Source of the DNA: Tropicimonas sp. IMCC34011
GTDB taxonomy: Bacteria > Pseudomonadota > Alphaproteobacteria > Rhodobacterales > Rhodobacteraceae
Assembly: GCF_003390865.1 (NCBI RefSeq)
Contig: NZ_QMEJ01000004.1
Location: forward strand, 186,001 to 250,000
Direction: 5' to 3'
Length of the DNA stretch: 64,000 nucleotides
Both the position numbers and the translations under genes were made by a program. The notes under the pieces were generated by a model that made no database searches, had not been told where the DNA came from, and saw nothing but the letters and a program-made list of their open reading frames with translations. The number at the start of each line of letters is the position of its first letter. Positions within the stretch are counted from its first letter, which is position 1. Positions 56,041 through 64,000 of the stretch are shown here, in pieces.

Positions 56041-56889
56041 CTATACGCTCTGCGCCTGTATCTTCGCCACGCGCTCCAGCAACCGCTTAGCGGCCCTGAC
56101 GTGGAGCGCTTCGACGATCTTGCCGTCGAGCACGGCCACGCCGAGCCCGTTACGTTCGGCCTCCGCGAACGCATCGATCTGCCGCCGGGCGAGTTCGACT
56201 TCCGTGGCTGAGGGCGCGAAGATCTCGTTCGCAGCCGCGATCTGTGAGGGGTGGATCAGCGACTTGCCGTCCATCCCCAGCGCCAGACCCTGCGCGCACT
56301 CCGCGCGAAAGCCATCTTCATCCCTGACGGCATTGTAGACACCATCGATACAGGCAACCCCTGAGGCCCGCGCCGCCAGAACGCAGCTCTGAAGCGCCAT
56401 CTGCAATTCTGCCCGGCCCGGCCCAGGACGGCAGGCGAGCTCCGCGGCGAGATCGTTCGTCCCGATGACCAGCCCCCTCATGCGCGGTACCGCCGCGATT
56501 TCGGCGGCATGAAGAACGCCGGAAGGCGTCTCCGCCATCGCCCAGATCTCCGGCCCGTCCCCGATGACCCGCGCATATGCCTCAACAGCCTTCGCCCCGG
56601 ATATCTTGGGCAGCAGGACTGCATCGGCATGATTTGCCGCGGCGAGATCGTCCCGCCCCCACTCTGTGTCCAACGCGTTGACACGGAGTATCGTCATCCT
56701 GCGGCCGAAACCGCCCTCGGCCAGGGCTGCCGCCGCCGAATCCCGTGCCCGCGCCTTTTCAGCCGGAGCGACCGCGTCCTCCAGATCAAGGATCAGAGCA
56801 TCCGCCGGCAAGCCCCTTGCCTTTGCCAGCGCCCGCGCATTCGACGAGGGAACATAGAGCAGTGATCTCAATGGACGCGTTGATGTCAT
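56041..56889 (-). CDS. mcl2: (3S)-malyl-CoA thioesterase / CoA ester lyase family
   Basis: A 282-residue member of the HpcH/citrate-lyase-beta family: RSLLYVPSSNARALAKARGL start, DLEDAVAP metal site, RVNALDTEWGRDDL, LPKISGAKAV, the WAMAETPSGV Glu, and GMDGKSLIHPSQI. In Rhodobacter sphaeroides the mcl2 gene, encoding a malyl-CoA thioesterase of acetyl-CoA assimilation (ethylmalonyl-CoA pathway), stands near mdh and sucCD; the place here matches. The family also holds malyl-CoA and citramalyl-CoA lyases, so activity should be stated with care. Confidence 0.82.
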   Translation of the reverse strand: MTSTRPLRSLLYVPSSNARALAKARGLPADALILDLEDAVAPAEKARARDSAAAALAEGGFGRRMTILRVNALDTEWGRDDLAAANHADAVLLPKISGAKAVEAYARVIGDGPEIWAMAETPSGVLHAAEIAAVPRMRGLVIGTNDLAAELACRPGPGRAELQMALQSCVLAARASGVACIDGVYNAVRDEDGFRAECAQGLALGMDGKSLIHPSQIAAANEIFAPSATEVELARRQIDAFAEAERNGLGVAVLDGKIVEALHVRAAKRLLERVAKIQAQSV

Positions 56890-57078
56890 GATTCGCCTTT
56901 CAGAATCGTTATCATCGGACGGAAACTTGCCCTTTTGCCGCTTCGAACCTCAAGCCAGCAGGAAAAACGTGGGCGCTGCGAAAAACATGCTCCGACATTT
57001 ACCCTTCAAAAACCTCTTGCGGCGATGCTGTTCAGGCCGACCCTCCGACAGCCCGGTTCTCGCATGGAAGGACACGTC

Positions 57079-57399
57079 ATGCCCCTCGCGCTTCGCATCA
57101 CCGTCCTTGCAAACCTGCTCGCAGGCCTGACCGCCGATGCGAGCTCTGCTCAAGTCTTTCGCCACTGCGCGGCGCGCGACACCGTGGTTGGACGGCTAGC
57201 GGAAAAATACGGAGAATCGCGGCAGACGATCGGCCTCGGAACCGGAAACCAGGTGGTCGAACTCTACGCGTCGGCCGAAACGGGAACCTGGACGATCACG
57301 GTCACCAAGCCCTCCGGCGAGACCTGCCTCATGGCGACGGGTCAGGCTTATGAGCCCGTCGCCGAAAAGCTCCGCGCCGTTAACGAAAACGATGCCTGA
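57079..57399 (+). CDS. Small secreted protein of unknown function
   Basis: A 106-residue protein with a signal peptide (LALRITVLANLLAGLTADASSA). The mature part has two cysteines (FRHCAARD and GETCLMATG) and a middle LAEKYGESRQTIGLGTGNQVVELYASAETGTWTITVTKPSG, a beta-rich stretch. Similar proteins occur in Rhodobacteraceae without known function. AAGGA precedes the ATG at 57079. Confidence 0.78.
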   Translation: MPLALRITVLANLLAGLTADASSAQVFRHCAARDTVVGRLAEKYGESRQTIGLGTGNQVVELYASAETGTWTITVTKPSGETCLMATGQAYEPVAEKLRAVNENDA

Positions 57400-58473
<1,074 letters not shown>

Positions 58474-58491
58474 TCGAAGGCGGGGAGCGAG

Positions 58492-59346
58492 GTGGATCGC
58501 GGTTTCGTCTTCGGTGCTTACGGCGAGCCTTATGGCCGGCTCGCCGCTCAGGCTGCCCGCACGGTACGCGCGATTCACCCCGACATCCCGATCGATCTCT
58601 TCGCGGACATCGCCCCCGAGGGGGCGGATGTCTTCGACGAGGTCCACATTCTCCAGGACGCTCACTTCCGGCCGAAATTCGAGGCCCTGATCCGGTCGCG
58701 ATTCGAGCGAACTCTTTATCTCGACAGCGATATCGCGATGGTCGCACCGGTGAATGACGTGTTCGACCTGCTTGGACGGTTCGACGTCGCGGCGGCCCAC
58801 GTCCAGGTGCGCATGCCCGAGGATGACCTGCAGGCGACGCGGCCGATCCCGGCGGCCTATCCGCAGATCAATGCCGGAGTCCTCGGAATACGCAGATCCG
58901 ATGCCACGCGCGCATTCCTCGAGACGTGCGTCCGGACCCTTGTCGAGACCGGAGCGACGCAGGATCAGCCGATCATTCGACGGGCTCTCTACGAGGGGGA
59001 CCTGCGGCTTGCCGTCCTGCCGTGGCAGTACAATCTGAAGAACCTGCGCCTGCTGGTCTCGATGCACCGCCAGAGCCTCGCTCCACGGATCATTCATTCC
59101 TCCTATTTCCATCGCCGTATCGGGGATCACCGGGTTCCGAGCCTCGGAGAGGTGATCGGTCCAAGGGCGATGGCACATATCGAGGCCATGATCGCCTGCG
59201 ATCCGACCCTCGGCGGCGACGGGCGGGAGGTTGCTCCCATGTACGAGAGCCTGCCGGGGTTTGCCTTTCTTAAGAAACTCACGAACAGACGACGCAAGCG
59301 TCAGGGCATCGAATTTCCGAAGCGCCTGCCGCCCGGCCTCTGGTAA
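58492..59346 (+). CDS. Glycosyltransferase, nucleotide-diphosphosugar type
   Basis: A 284-residue soluble protein. FVFGAYGEPYGRLAAQAARTVR start, RTLYLDSDIAMVAPV with the DxD metal site, and YPQINAGVLGIRRS resemble GT8-like transferases that use a nucleotide sugar. It starts with GTG 18 bases after mdh, with GGGAGCGAG upstream, so it may be cotranscribed with mdh. The following gene is its paralogue. Product unknown. Confidence 0.75.
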   Translation: MDRGFVFGAYGEPYGRLAAQAARTVRAIHPDIPIDLFADIAPEGADVFDEVHILQDAHFRPKFEALIRSRFERTLYLDSDIAMVAPVNDVFDLLGRFDVAAAHVQVRMPEDDLQATRPIPAAYPQINAGVLGIRRSDATRAFLETCVRTLVETGATQDQPIIRRALYEGDLRLAVLPWQYNLKNLRLLVSMHRQSLAPRIIHSSYFHRRIGDHRVPSLGEVIGPRAMAHIEAMIACDPTLGGDGREVAPMYESLPGFAFLKKLTNRRRKRQGIEFPKRLPPGLW

Positions 59347-59358
59347 GGAACGGTCCCA

Positions 59359-60225
59359 ATGAGTGACGCCATCGCCCCGACGGGAACAGGCTTCGTCTTC
59401 GGCGTTTCGGGCGCTGAATACGCGCAACTGGCCGCCCGCGCGGCGCAGACGCTGCGCGCCGTCGCACCCGACGCGAATATCGACATCTACACCGATGCCG
59501 AGGTGCCGGACCGGATCTTCGATCAGGTCCACAAGCTGGAAATGAGCTGGTTCCGCCCGAAGTTCGAAGCGTTGCGGCGCGCCCGGTTCGAGCGCGTCGT
59601 CTACCTCGACGCTGACATGTATTTCCTCGCCGATATCTCGGACATCTTCGAGGTGCTGGAGGAATTCGACTTCGCCGCCTGCCACAACCAGCGACGCAAT
59701 TCGGACTGGTCGAACACGCTTTGGCGCCGACCGCTGCCGGCAGCTTTCCCGCAGATCAACGGCGGCCTGATGGGAATGCGCAAGAGCCCGGAGACGCTGG
59801 CTCTGATCGAAGAGACCGAACGCGCGCTGCAGGAAGAAAAGCTCGACAAGGATCAACCCGTCCTGCGGGAGCTTCTGTTCCTGTCCAAGCTGCGGCTCGC
59901 GATCCTGCCGCCCGAGTACAATTTCGTCGAGTTCCGCATGGCGGAATCGATGAACGAGAACCATGCCGCGCCGCGGGTCCTGCACCATTGGCGTCTGCGC
60001 TGGCACATCACCCACGGCACGCAGCAGATCCATAACATACCGGGCTATATGGGACCCGGCCTCTACGAGCATATCAAGCGGCTTGTCGCGAATGACCGCA
60101 ACCTCGGTGCGCCGAAAGTGGCCAAGATAAAGCCCTACGCCGATACCGGCGTTCTGGGCGGCCTGCGCTTTTCACTCGAGCGATCCCGCAGGAAGCGGTG
60201 GAAACGCAAGGGCTCCTCGGACTAG
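59359..60225 (+). CDS. Glycosyltransferase, nucleotide-diphosphosugar type (paralogue)
   Basis: A 288-residue paralogue of the previous protein: FVFGVSGAEYAQLAARAAQTLR, VVYLDADMYFLADI with DxD, and FPQINGGLMGMRKS are aligned blocks. It has a basic C-terminal tail (LERSRRKRWKRKG), possibly for membrane contact. It ends overlapping the convergent GT2-like gene by four bases. Sugar and acceptor are unknown. Confidence 0.75.
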   Translation: MSDAIAPTGTGFVFGVSGAEYAQLAARAAQTLRAVAPDANIDIYTDAEVPDRIFDQVHKLEMSWFRPKFEALRRARFERVVYLDADMYFLADISDIFEVLEEFDFAACHNQRRNSDWSNTLWRRPLPAAFPQINGGLMGMRKSPETLALIEETERALQEEKLDKDQPVLRELLFLSKLRLAILPPEYNFVEFRMAESMNENHAAPRVLHHWRLRWHITHGTQQIHNIPGYMGPGLYEHIKRLVANDRNLGAPKVAKIKPYADTGVLGGLRFSLERSRRKRWKRKGSSD

Positions 60226-61301
60226 CCGAGGCGCGCGAACCGTTCCTCGTTCTCGGGTCCGAGCGCGGCGTCGAACGCGGCCGCCGAAATATCGACCCGG
60301 TCCCGCAATCCGATACGGTCGAGCGCGGCGGCGGGGTCGATCAGCGGCGCGGCGATCCGCCCTTCCCCTGCGAGCGCCTTCTCCTGCTCGGAGGTCAATT
60401 CGAAGAGGCTGGCGTGGAAGGCAAGGATCTCGCCCAGGGTCCGGCAACCGTCCCTGACGCGGCGGACCTGCCGCTGGCGCTCCTTGTGCAGCAGAAGCGT
60501 GATCGTTTCGTCCGGAGCCTCCGCGTAGCGCAAGGTCTTGGCGGCCCAGTGCATCGGGGTCAGCCCGTCGAAATGAAGGATCGCGGCATGGCTCGCCGTG
60601 CGGAAGGGCGGCACGATCGAAGAGCCGCCCTCGACGGGCGCCTTCGGGGAGTGAACGTTGAGACGATAGCCCCGCCCGGTCCGGGAGAGGCCCTTGCCGA
60701 CGGGATAGCCTGCGAACCCGGCCTGGAGGTAGGGCAGCATCGGACCGTAGATCTCCCGCATCCGGGCTTCCGGAACGCTGCGGCAAGGCTTCCGGAATCG
60801 CCCCGAAAAGATCGAACCGGCCTCGTCCGTCTCGCCCCAGCATCGCTCCCAGTTCCGCAGCTTGAGCCAGCCGTGGTCCGGACCGAGTGCGGCCAGCTCC
60901 TCGGTCAGAGGCCGCCCCAACCACAGGAACTCGTCCGCATCGATATGCAGGAGCCAGTCGACCTTGGTGCGGTTGTAGGCCCAGGTCGCATTGGCGAGTT
61001 GCCGGACGGATTGCAGAGGGGGACGCTGCCGCTTCCGCCGCCCTTCCCAGTACTCCGCGTCACAGCGAATGACATGGCAGCGGTCGATGCGCCTGAGTTC
61101 GTCAAAGACGGGGTCGCCCGGATCGTCGAGGAAGATCCTGACCTCTTCGGCGCCGAGGGAGAGGTGCCAGGCGACGAAGGCAAGGACGAGTGCCGACGGC
61201 TCCCGTACGGTCGCAACCACGCCCCAGCGCGCTTCAGTCACGTGCCCGCCGAAGATGAGTCGCACGCTCGGGCAGGTCGTTGCCGAAAGATCCGGCGGCA
61301 T
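60222..61301 (-). CDS. Glycosyltransferase family 2-like protein
   Basis: Up to 359 residues. WGVVATVREPSALVLAFVAWHLSLGAEEVRIFLDDPGD followed by VDWLLHIDADEFLWLG is the pattern of the GT2-like group (Glyco_tranf_2_4) with a DAD metal site. The start is uncertain: ATG 61301 or GTG 61241, the latter closer to relatives; neither has a clear ribosome site. If 61301 is used, the first codon lies 10 bases from the operator pair shared with sucC. Confidence 0.78.
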   Translation of the reverse strand: MPPDLSATTCPSVRLIFGGHVTEARWGVVATVREPSALVLAFVAWHLSLGAEEVRIFLDDPGDPVFDELRRIDRCHVIRCDAEYWEGRRKRQRPPLQSVRQLANATWAYNRTKVDWLLHIDADEFLWLGRPLTEELAALGPDHGWLKLRNWERCWGETDEAGSIFSGRFRKPCRSVPEARMREIYGPMLPYLQAGFAGYPVGKGLSRTGRGYRLNVHSPKAPVEGGSSIVPPFRTASHAAILHFDGLTPMHWAAKTLRYAEAPDETITLLLHKERQRQVRRVRDGCRTLGEILAFHASLFELTSEQEKALAGEGRIAAPLIDPAAALDRIGLRDRVDISAAAFDAALGPENEERFARLG

Positions 61302-61311
61302 TCCGAAGCGT

Positions 61312-61342
61312 TGTGATCACACCCTGAAATCGTGTGATCACG
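61312..61342. promoter_or_regulatory. Paired TGTGATCACA operator upstream of sucC
   Basis: TGTGATCACA (61312-61321, perfect) and TGTGATCACG (61333-61342) are spaced 21 bp centre to centre, the same spacing as the pair before sdhC. They stand about 110-140 bases before the sucC start and 11-41 bases before the divergent glycosyltransferase gene's longest start. A regulator of TCA-cycle genes may bind here. Confidence 0.75.
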
Positions 61343-61450
61343 TATGTCGCTTTTTTCATCTTTTTACCTGACGCCTACGTTCTTCGCGTTAGACTTGGGT
61401 CAAGCGGCGTGCAAATGCACGTCTGAATCGCAGCAAGACGGGATGGTCTC

Positions 61451-62644
61451 GTGAATATCCATGAATATCAGGCGAAGGCTCTGCTTCGCGACTATGGCGC
61501 ACCGGTCAGCGACGGACGCGTCGTTCTCAAGGCCGAAGAGGCCAAGACCGCGGCTGGCGAACTCGACGGCCCCCTCTGGGTCGTGAAGGCACAGATCCAT
61601 GCCGGCGGCCGCGGGAAGGGCCACTTCACCGAAGCCGATGCTGGCGAGAAGGGCGGCGTCCGCCTCGCGAAGTCGGTCGAGGAAGCTGCCGAGGAAGCGA
61701 AGAAGATGCTGGGCCGCACGCTGGTAACGCACCAGACGGGCGACGCCGGCAAGCAGGTGAACCGGATCTACATCGAGGACGGCTCGGACATCGAGACCGA
61801 GCTCTACCTCGCGCTTCTGGTCGACCGCGCCACCTCCCGCATCTCCTTCGTCTGCTCCACCGAGGGCGGCATGGACATCGAGGAAGTCGCGGCGAAGACG
61901 CCCGAGAAAATCCTCTCCTTCAGCGTTGATCCGGCCGCGGGTTACCAGCCCTATCACGGTCGCCGCATCGCCTTCGCGCTCGGCCTCAGCGGTCAGCAGA
62001 CGAAGCAGTGCGTCAAGCTGATGGGCACGCTCTACAAGCTCTTCGTGGACAAGGACATGGAGATGCTGGAGATCAACCCGCTCATCGTGACCGACAAGGG
62101 CGACCTGAAGTGCCTCGACGCCAAGATGGGCTTCGACGGCAACGCGCTCTATCGCCATGCGGACATCGCCGCCCTGCGCGACGAGACCGAGGAGGACAGC
62201 AAGGAGCTGCAGGCCTCCAAGTACGACCTCAACTACATCGCCCTCGACGGTGAGATCGGCTGCATGGTGAACGGCGCCGGCCTTGCCATGGCGACAATGG
62301 ACATCATCAAGCTCAAGGGCGCGGAGCCCGCCAACTTCCTCGATGTGGGCGGCGGCGCGACGAAGGAGAAGGTGACCGAAGCGTTCAAGATCATCACCTC
62401 CGACGAGAACGTCAAAGGCATCCTGGTGAACATCTTCGGCGGCATCATGCGCTGCGACGTGATCGCCGAGGGCGTTATTGCCGCGGTTCAGGAAGTCGGT
62501 CTCAAGGTTCCGCTCGTCGTCCGCCTCGAAGGCACGAACGTCGAGAAGGGCGAGGCCATCATCAACAATTCCGGCCTAGACGTCATCGCCGCGAACGATC
62601 TGTCGGACGCTGCCGAGAAGGTCGTGAAGGCCGTGAAGGGCTGA
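61451..62644 (+). CDS. sucC: Succinyl-CoA synthetase beta subunit (ADP-forming)
   Basis: Converts succinyl-CoA to succinate with phosphorylation of ADP or GDP, with SucD. It has 397 residues: [19 protein letters not shown] start, ATP-grasp lysine block [24 protein letters not shown] and the C-terminal [15 protein letters not shown] with VRLEGTN. Starts with GTG. 134 bases before sucD. Confidence 0.98.
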   Translation: MNIHEYQAKALLRDYGAPVSDGRVVLKAEEAKTAAGELDGPLWVVKAQIHAGGRGKGHFTEADAGEKGGVRLAKSVEEAAEEAKKMLGRTLVTHQTGDAGKQVNRIYIEDGSDIETELYLALLVDRATSRISFVCSTEGGMDIEEVAAKTPEKILSFSVDPAAGYQPYHGRRIAFALGLSGQQTKQCVKLMGTLYKLFVDKDMEMLEINPLIVTDKGDLKCLDAKMGFDGNALYRHADIAALRDETEEDSKELQASKYDLNYIALDGEIGCMVNGAGLAMATMDIIKLKGAEPANFLDVGGGATKEKVTEAFKIITSDENVKGILVNIFGGIMRCDVIAEGVIAAVQEVGLKVPLVVRLEGTNVEKGEAIINNSGLDVIAANDLSDAAEKVVKAVKG

Positions 62645-62778
62645 TTGCCGGGCCGGAGCCCCTCAGGGCACCGGCATGGCGGGACAGTCCCCGGCGACAT
62701 GGAATTGTGCGGGCCGCGCGCGGCCTGCTGGTAATCGAAGAGGCGGCCTTTCGCGCCGCCACCACGAAGGAGGCCCCG

Positions 62779-63660
62779 ATGGCCATTCTCGTTGACGAAA
62801 ACACCAAGGTGATCTGCCAGGGCCTCACCGGCTCGCAGGGCACCTTCCACACGGAACAGGCGATCGCCTACGGCACCAAGATGGTCGGCGGCGTCACGCC
62901 CGGCAAAGGCGGACAGGAGCATCTGGACCTCCCGGTCTTCGATTCCTGCCACGAGGCCGTCGAGCGCACCGGGGCCAACGCCTCCGTGATCTACGTTCCG
63001 CCGCCGTTCGCGGCCGACTCGATCCTCGAGGCGATCGATGCCGAGATTCCGCTCATCTGCTGCATCACCGAGGGCATCCCGGTGCTCGACATGATGAAGG
63101 TGAAGCGCGCGCTGGAAGGTTCCAAGAGCACCCTGATCGGGCCAAACTGCCCCGGTGTCATTACCCCCGGCGCCTGCAAGATCGGCATCATGCCCGGTCA
63201 CATCCACAAGCGCGGCAAGGTCGGCGTCGTGTCCCGCTCGGGCACGCTGACCTATGAGGCGGTGCTTCAGACCACCAATGTCGGCCTTGGCCAGTCCACC
63301 TGCGTCGGCATCGGCGGCGACCCCATCAAGGGCACCGAGCACATCGACGTGCTCGAATGGTTCCTCGCCGATGACGAGACCGAGGCGATCATCATGATCG
63401 GCGAGATCGGCGGCTCCGCCGAGGAAGAGGCCGCCCAGTTCCTCGCGGACGAAAAGAAGAACGGCCGCTGGAAGCCGACCGCCGGTTTCATCGCCGGCCG
63501 CACGGCGCCTCCGGGTCGCCGCATGGGCCATGCCGGTGCGATCGTCGCCGGTGGCAAGGGCGGTGCCGACGACAAGATCGAGGCCATGCAGAAGGCCGGC
63601 ATCGTCGTTGCCGACAGCCCCGCGGGCCTCGGCGAAGCCGTCCTGAAGGCCATCGGCTGA
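62779..63660 (+). CDS. sucD: Succinyl-CoA synthetase alpha subunit
   Basis: Partner of SucC; carries the phosphorylated active-site His. It has 293 residues: [18 protein letters not shown] CoA-binding start, [40 protein letters not shown] and the phospho-His segment [17 protein letters not shown] precedes the ATG at 62779; a longer frame from 62707 is rejected. Confidence 0.98.
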   Translation: MAILVDENTKVICQGLTGSQGTFHTEQAIAYGTKMVGGVTPGKGGQEHLDLPVFDSCHEAVERTGANASVIYVPPPFAADSILEAIDAEIPLICCITEGIPVLDMMKVKRALEGSKSTLIGPNCPGVITPGACKIGIMPGHIHKRGKVGVVSRSGTLTYEAVLQTTNVGLGQSTCVGIGGDPIKGTEHIDVLEWFLADDETEAIIMIGEIGGSAEEEAAQFLADEKKNGRWKPTAGFIAGRTAPPGRRMGHAGAIVAGGKGGADDKIEAMQKAGIVVADSPAGLGEAVLKAIG

Positions 63661-63694
63661 GATCGGTGACGGGCGGCGTCGCATACTCGGGCTC

Positions 63695-63716
63695 GGGCGT
63701 GGCTTCGGCCACGCCC
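63695..63716 (+). terminator. UUCG-loop hairpin between sucD and sucA
   Basis: GGGCGTGGC (63695-63703) and GCCACGCCC (63708-63716) pair perfectly around a TTCG tetraloop, 35 bases past sucD. No T-run follows. It may end part of the transcripts or protect the upstream message; the remaining 180 bases before sucA show no gene. Confidence 0.6.
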
Positions 63717-63899
63717 CGCCCTCTGCCGGTCCCGGCAGCGATCTGTCGCCGTCCCTCTTCCGCAACGCAGATCCCGGGTGGCCTCAGGCTGCCCGGATCC
63801 CCATATTTCATCCAGACACCCGACCGCTCGCTCCGCCAGGATCCATGCGCGCCACCCCATCGTCGCGAGACGTTTCTCAGCCCCAGGAGCTGACCCCAG

Positions 63900-64000
63900 A
63901 TGACCGAGCAGACCTCAAACGACGTCTTCCACGCCTCCTCCTTCATGGAGGGGCAGAACGCGGAATATCTCGAACAGCTCTATGCCCGCTTCGCCGACGA
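63900..64000 (+). CDS. sucA: 2-oxoglutarate dehydrogenase E1 component, N-terminus only
   Basis: The first 33 codons: MTEQTSNDVFHASSFMEGQN then AEYLEQLYARFAD. This is the N-terminal motif of alphaproteobacterial SucA, the thiamine diphosphate-dependent E1 of the 2-oxoglutarate dehydrogenase complex. Order sucC-sucD-sucA is as expected. A GGAG element precedes the ATG by about ten bases. The rest lies outside the window. Confidence 0.9.
   Translation, partial: MTEQTSNDVFHASSFMEGQNAEYLEQLYARFAD

Overview
The window is 64 kb of GC-rich, tightly packed chromosome from an alphaproteobacterium, most likely a Rhodobacteraceae (Rhodobacterales) member. The indications are a block with a malyl-CoA thioesterase-like gene, mdh, sucC, sucD and sucA; an sdhC-sdhD-sdhA-sdhB operon; an H-NS protein of the HvrA type; a FYDLN-acid-domain protein; a mreBCD-mrdA-rodA cell-shape operon; and frequent GTG starts with ATGA/GTGA gene overlaps. 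No rRNA, CRISPR array, phage or insertion sequence was seen. One tRNA (Ala, GGC anticodon) is present.

Layout. 1-2 kb: a photolyase/cryptochrome-like gene (cut by the window start) and two short-chain dehydrogenases (SDRs), all leftward. 1.9-3.7 kb: leuA behind a leucine-rich leader peptide and hairpin. 3.6-11.4 kb: a TupA-like ATP-grasp gene, then mreB-mreC-mreD-mrdA-rodA-hydroxypyruvate reductase. 11.5-18.2 kb: a 24-residue membrane peptide, cyclopropane fatty acid synthase, carB and a phospholipase D-like protein. 18.4-33 kb: an accessory catabolic island (below). 33-38 kb: small ATPase, tRNA-Ala, FYDLN protein, YgjP-like metalloprotease, GntR regulator, thymidine kinase, purine nucleoside phosphorylase and H-NS. 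38-48 kb: a LuxR regulator, a RecD-like helicase, pgeF, a class I methyltransferase, lgt, ubiK, a YbjN protein, proC, a tRNA-binding protein, a 2-hydroxyacid dehydrogenase and a DUF1989 protein. 48.3-55.4 kb: two tandem EF-hand lipoproteins, then the sdh operon with two sulfotransferase-like genes and a lipoprotein gene between sdhA and sdhB, then DUF1737 and NnrU genes. 56-64 kb: mcl2-like, a secreted small protein, mdh, three glycosyltransferases, sucC, sucD and the start of sucA.

The island carries two FCD-type GntR regulators, a class II HpcH/HpaI aldolase, an FAD-linked D-2-hydroxyacid dehydrogenase, a complete LIV-type ABC importer and a complete TRAP importer. It also holds a duplicated two-gene module: an SDR next to a small (about 120 residue) protein of unknown function. 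One SDR copy is frameshifted. The set reads as import, oxidation and aldol cleavage of a hydroxy or sugar acid, but the substrate cannot be told from sequence.

The strongest regulatory signals are (i) paired TGTGATCACA palindromes, 21 bp centre to centre, upstream of both sdhC and sucC, suggesting one regulator over two TCA-cycle operons 7 kb apart, and (ii) the leucine attenuator candidate before leuA, whose leader peptide may be translated from a leaderless mRNA.
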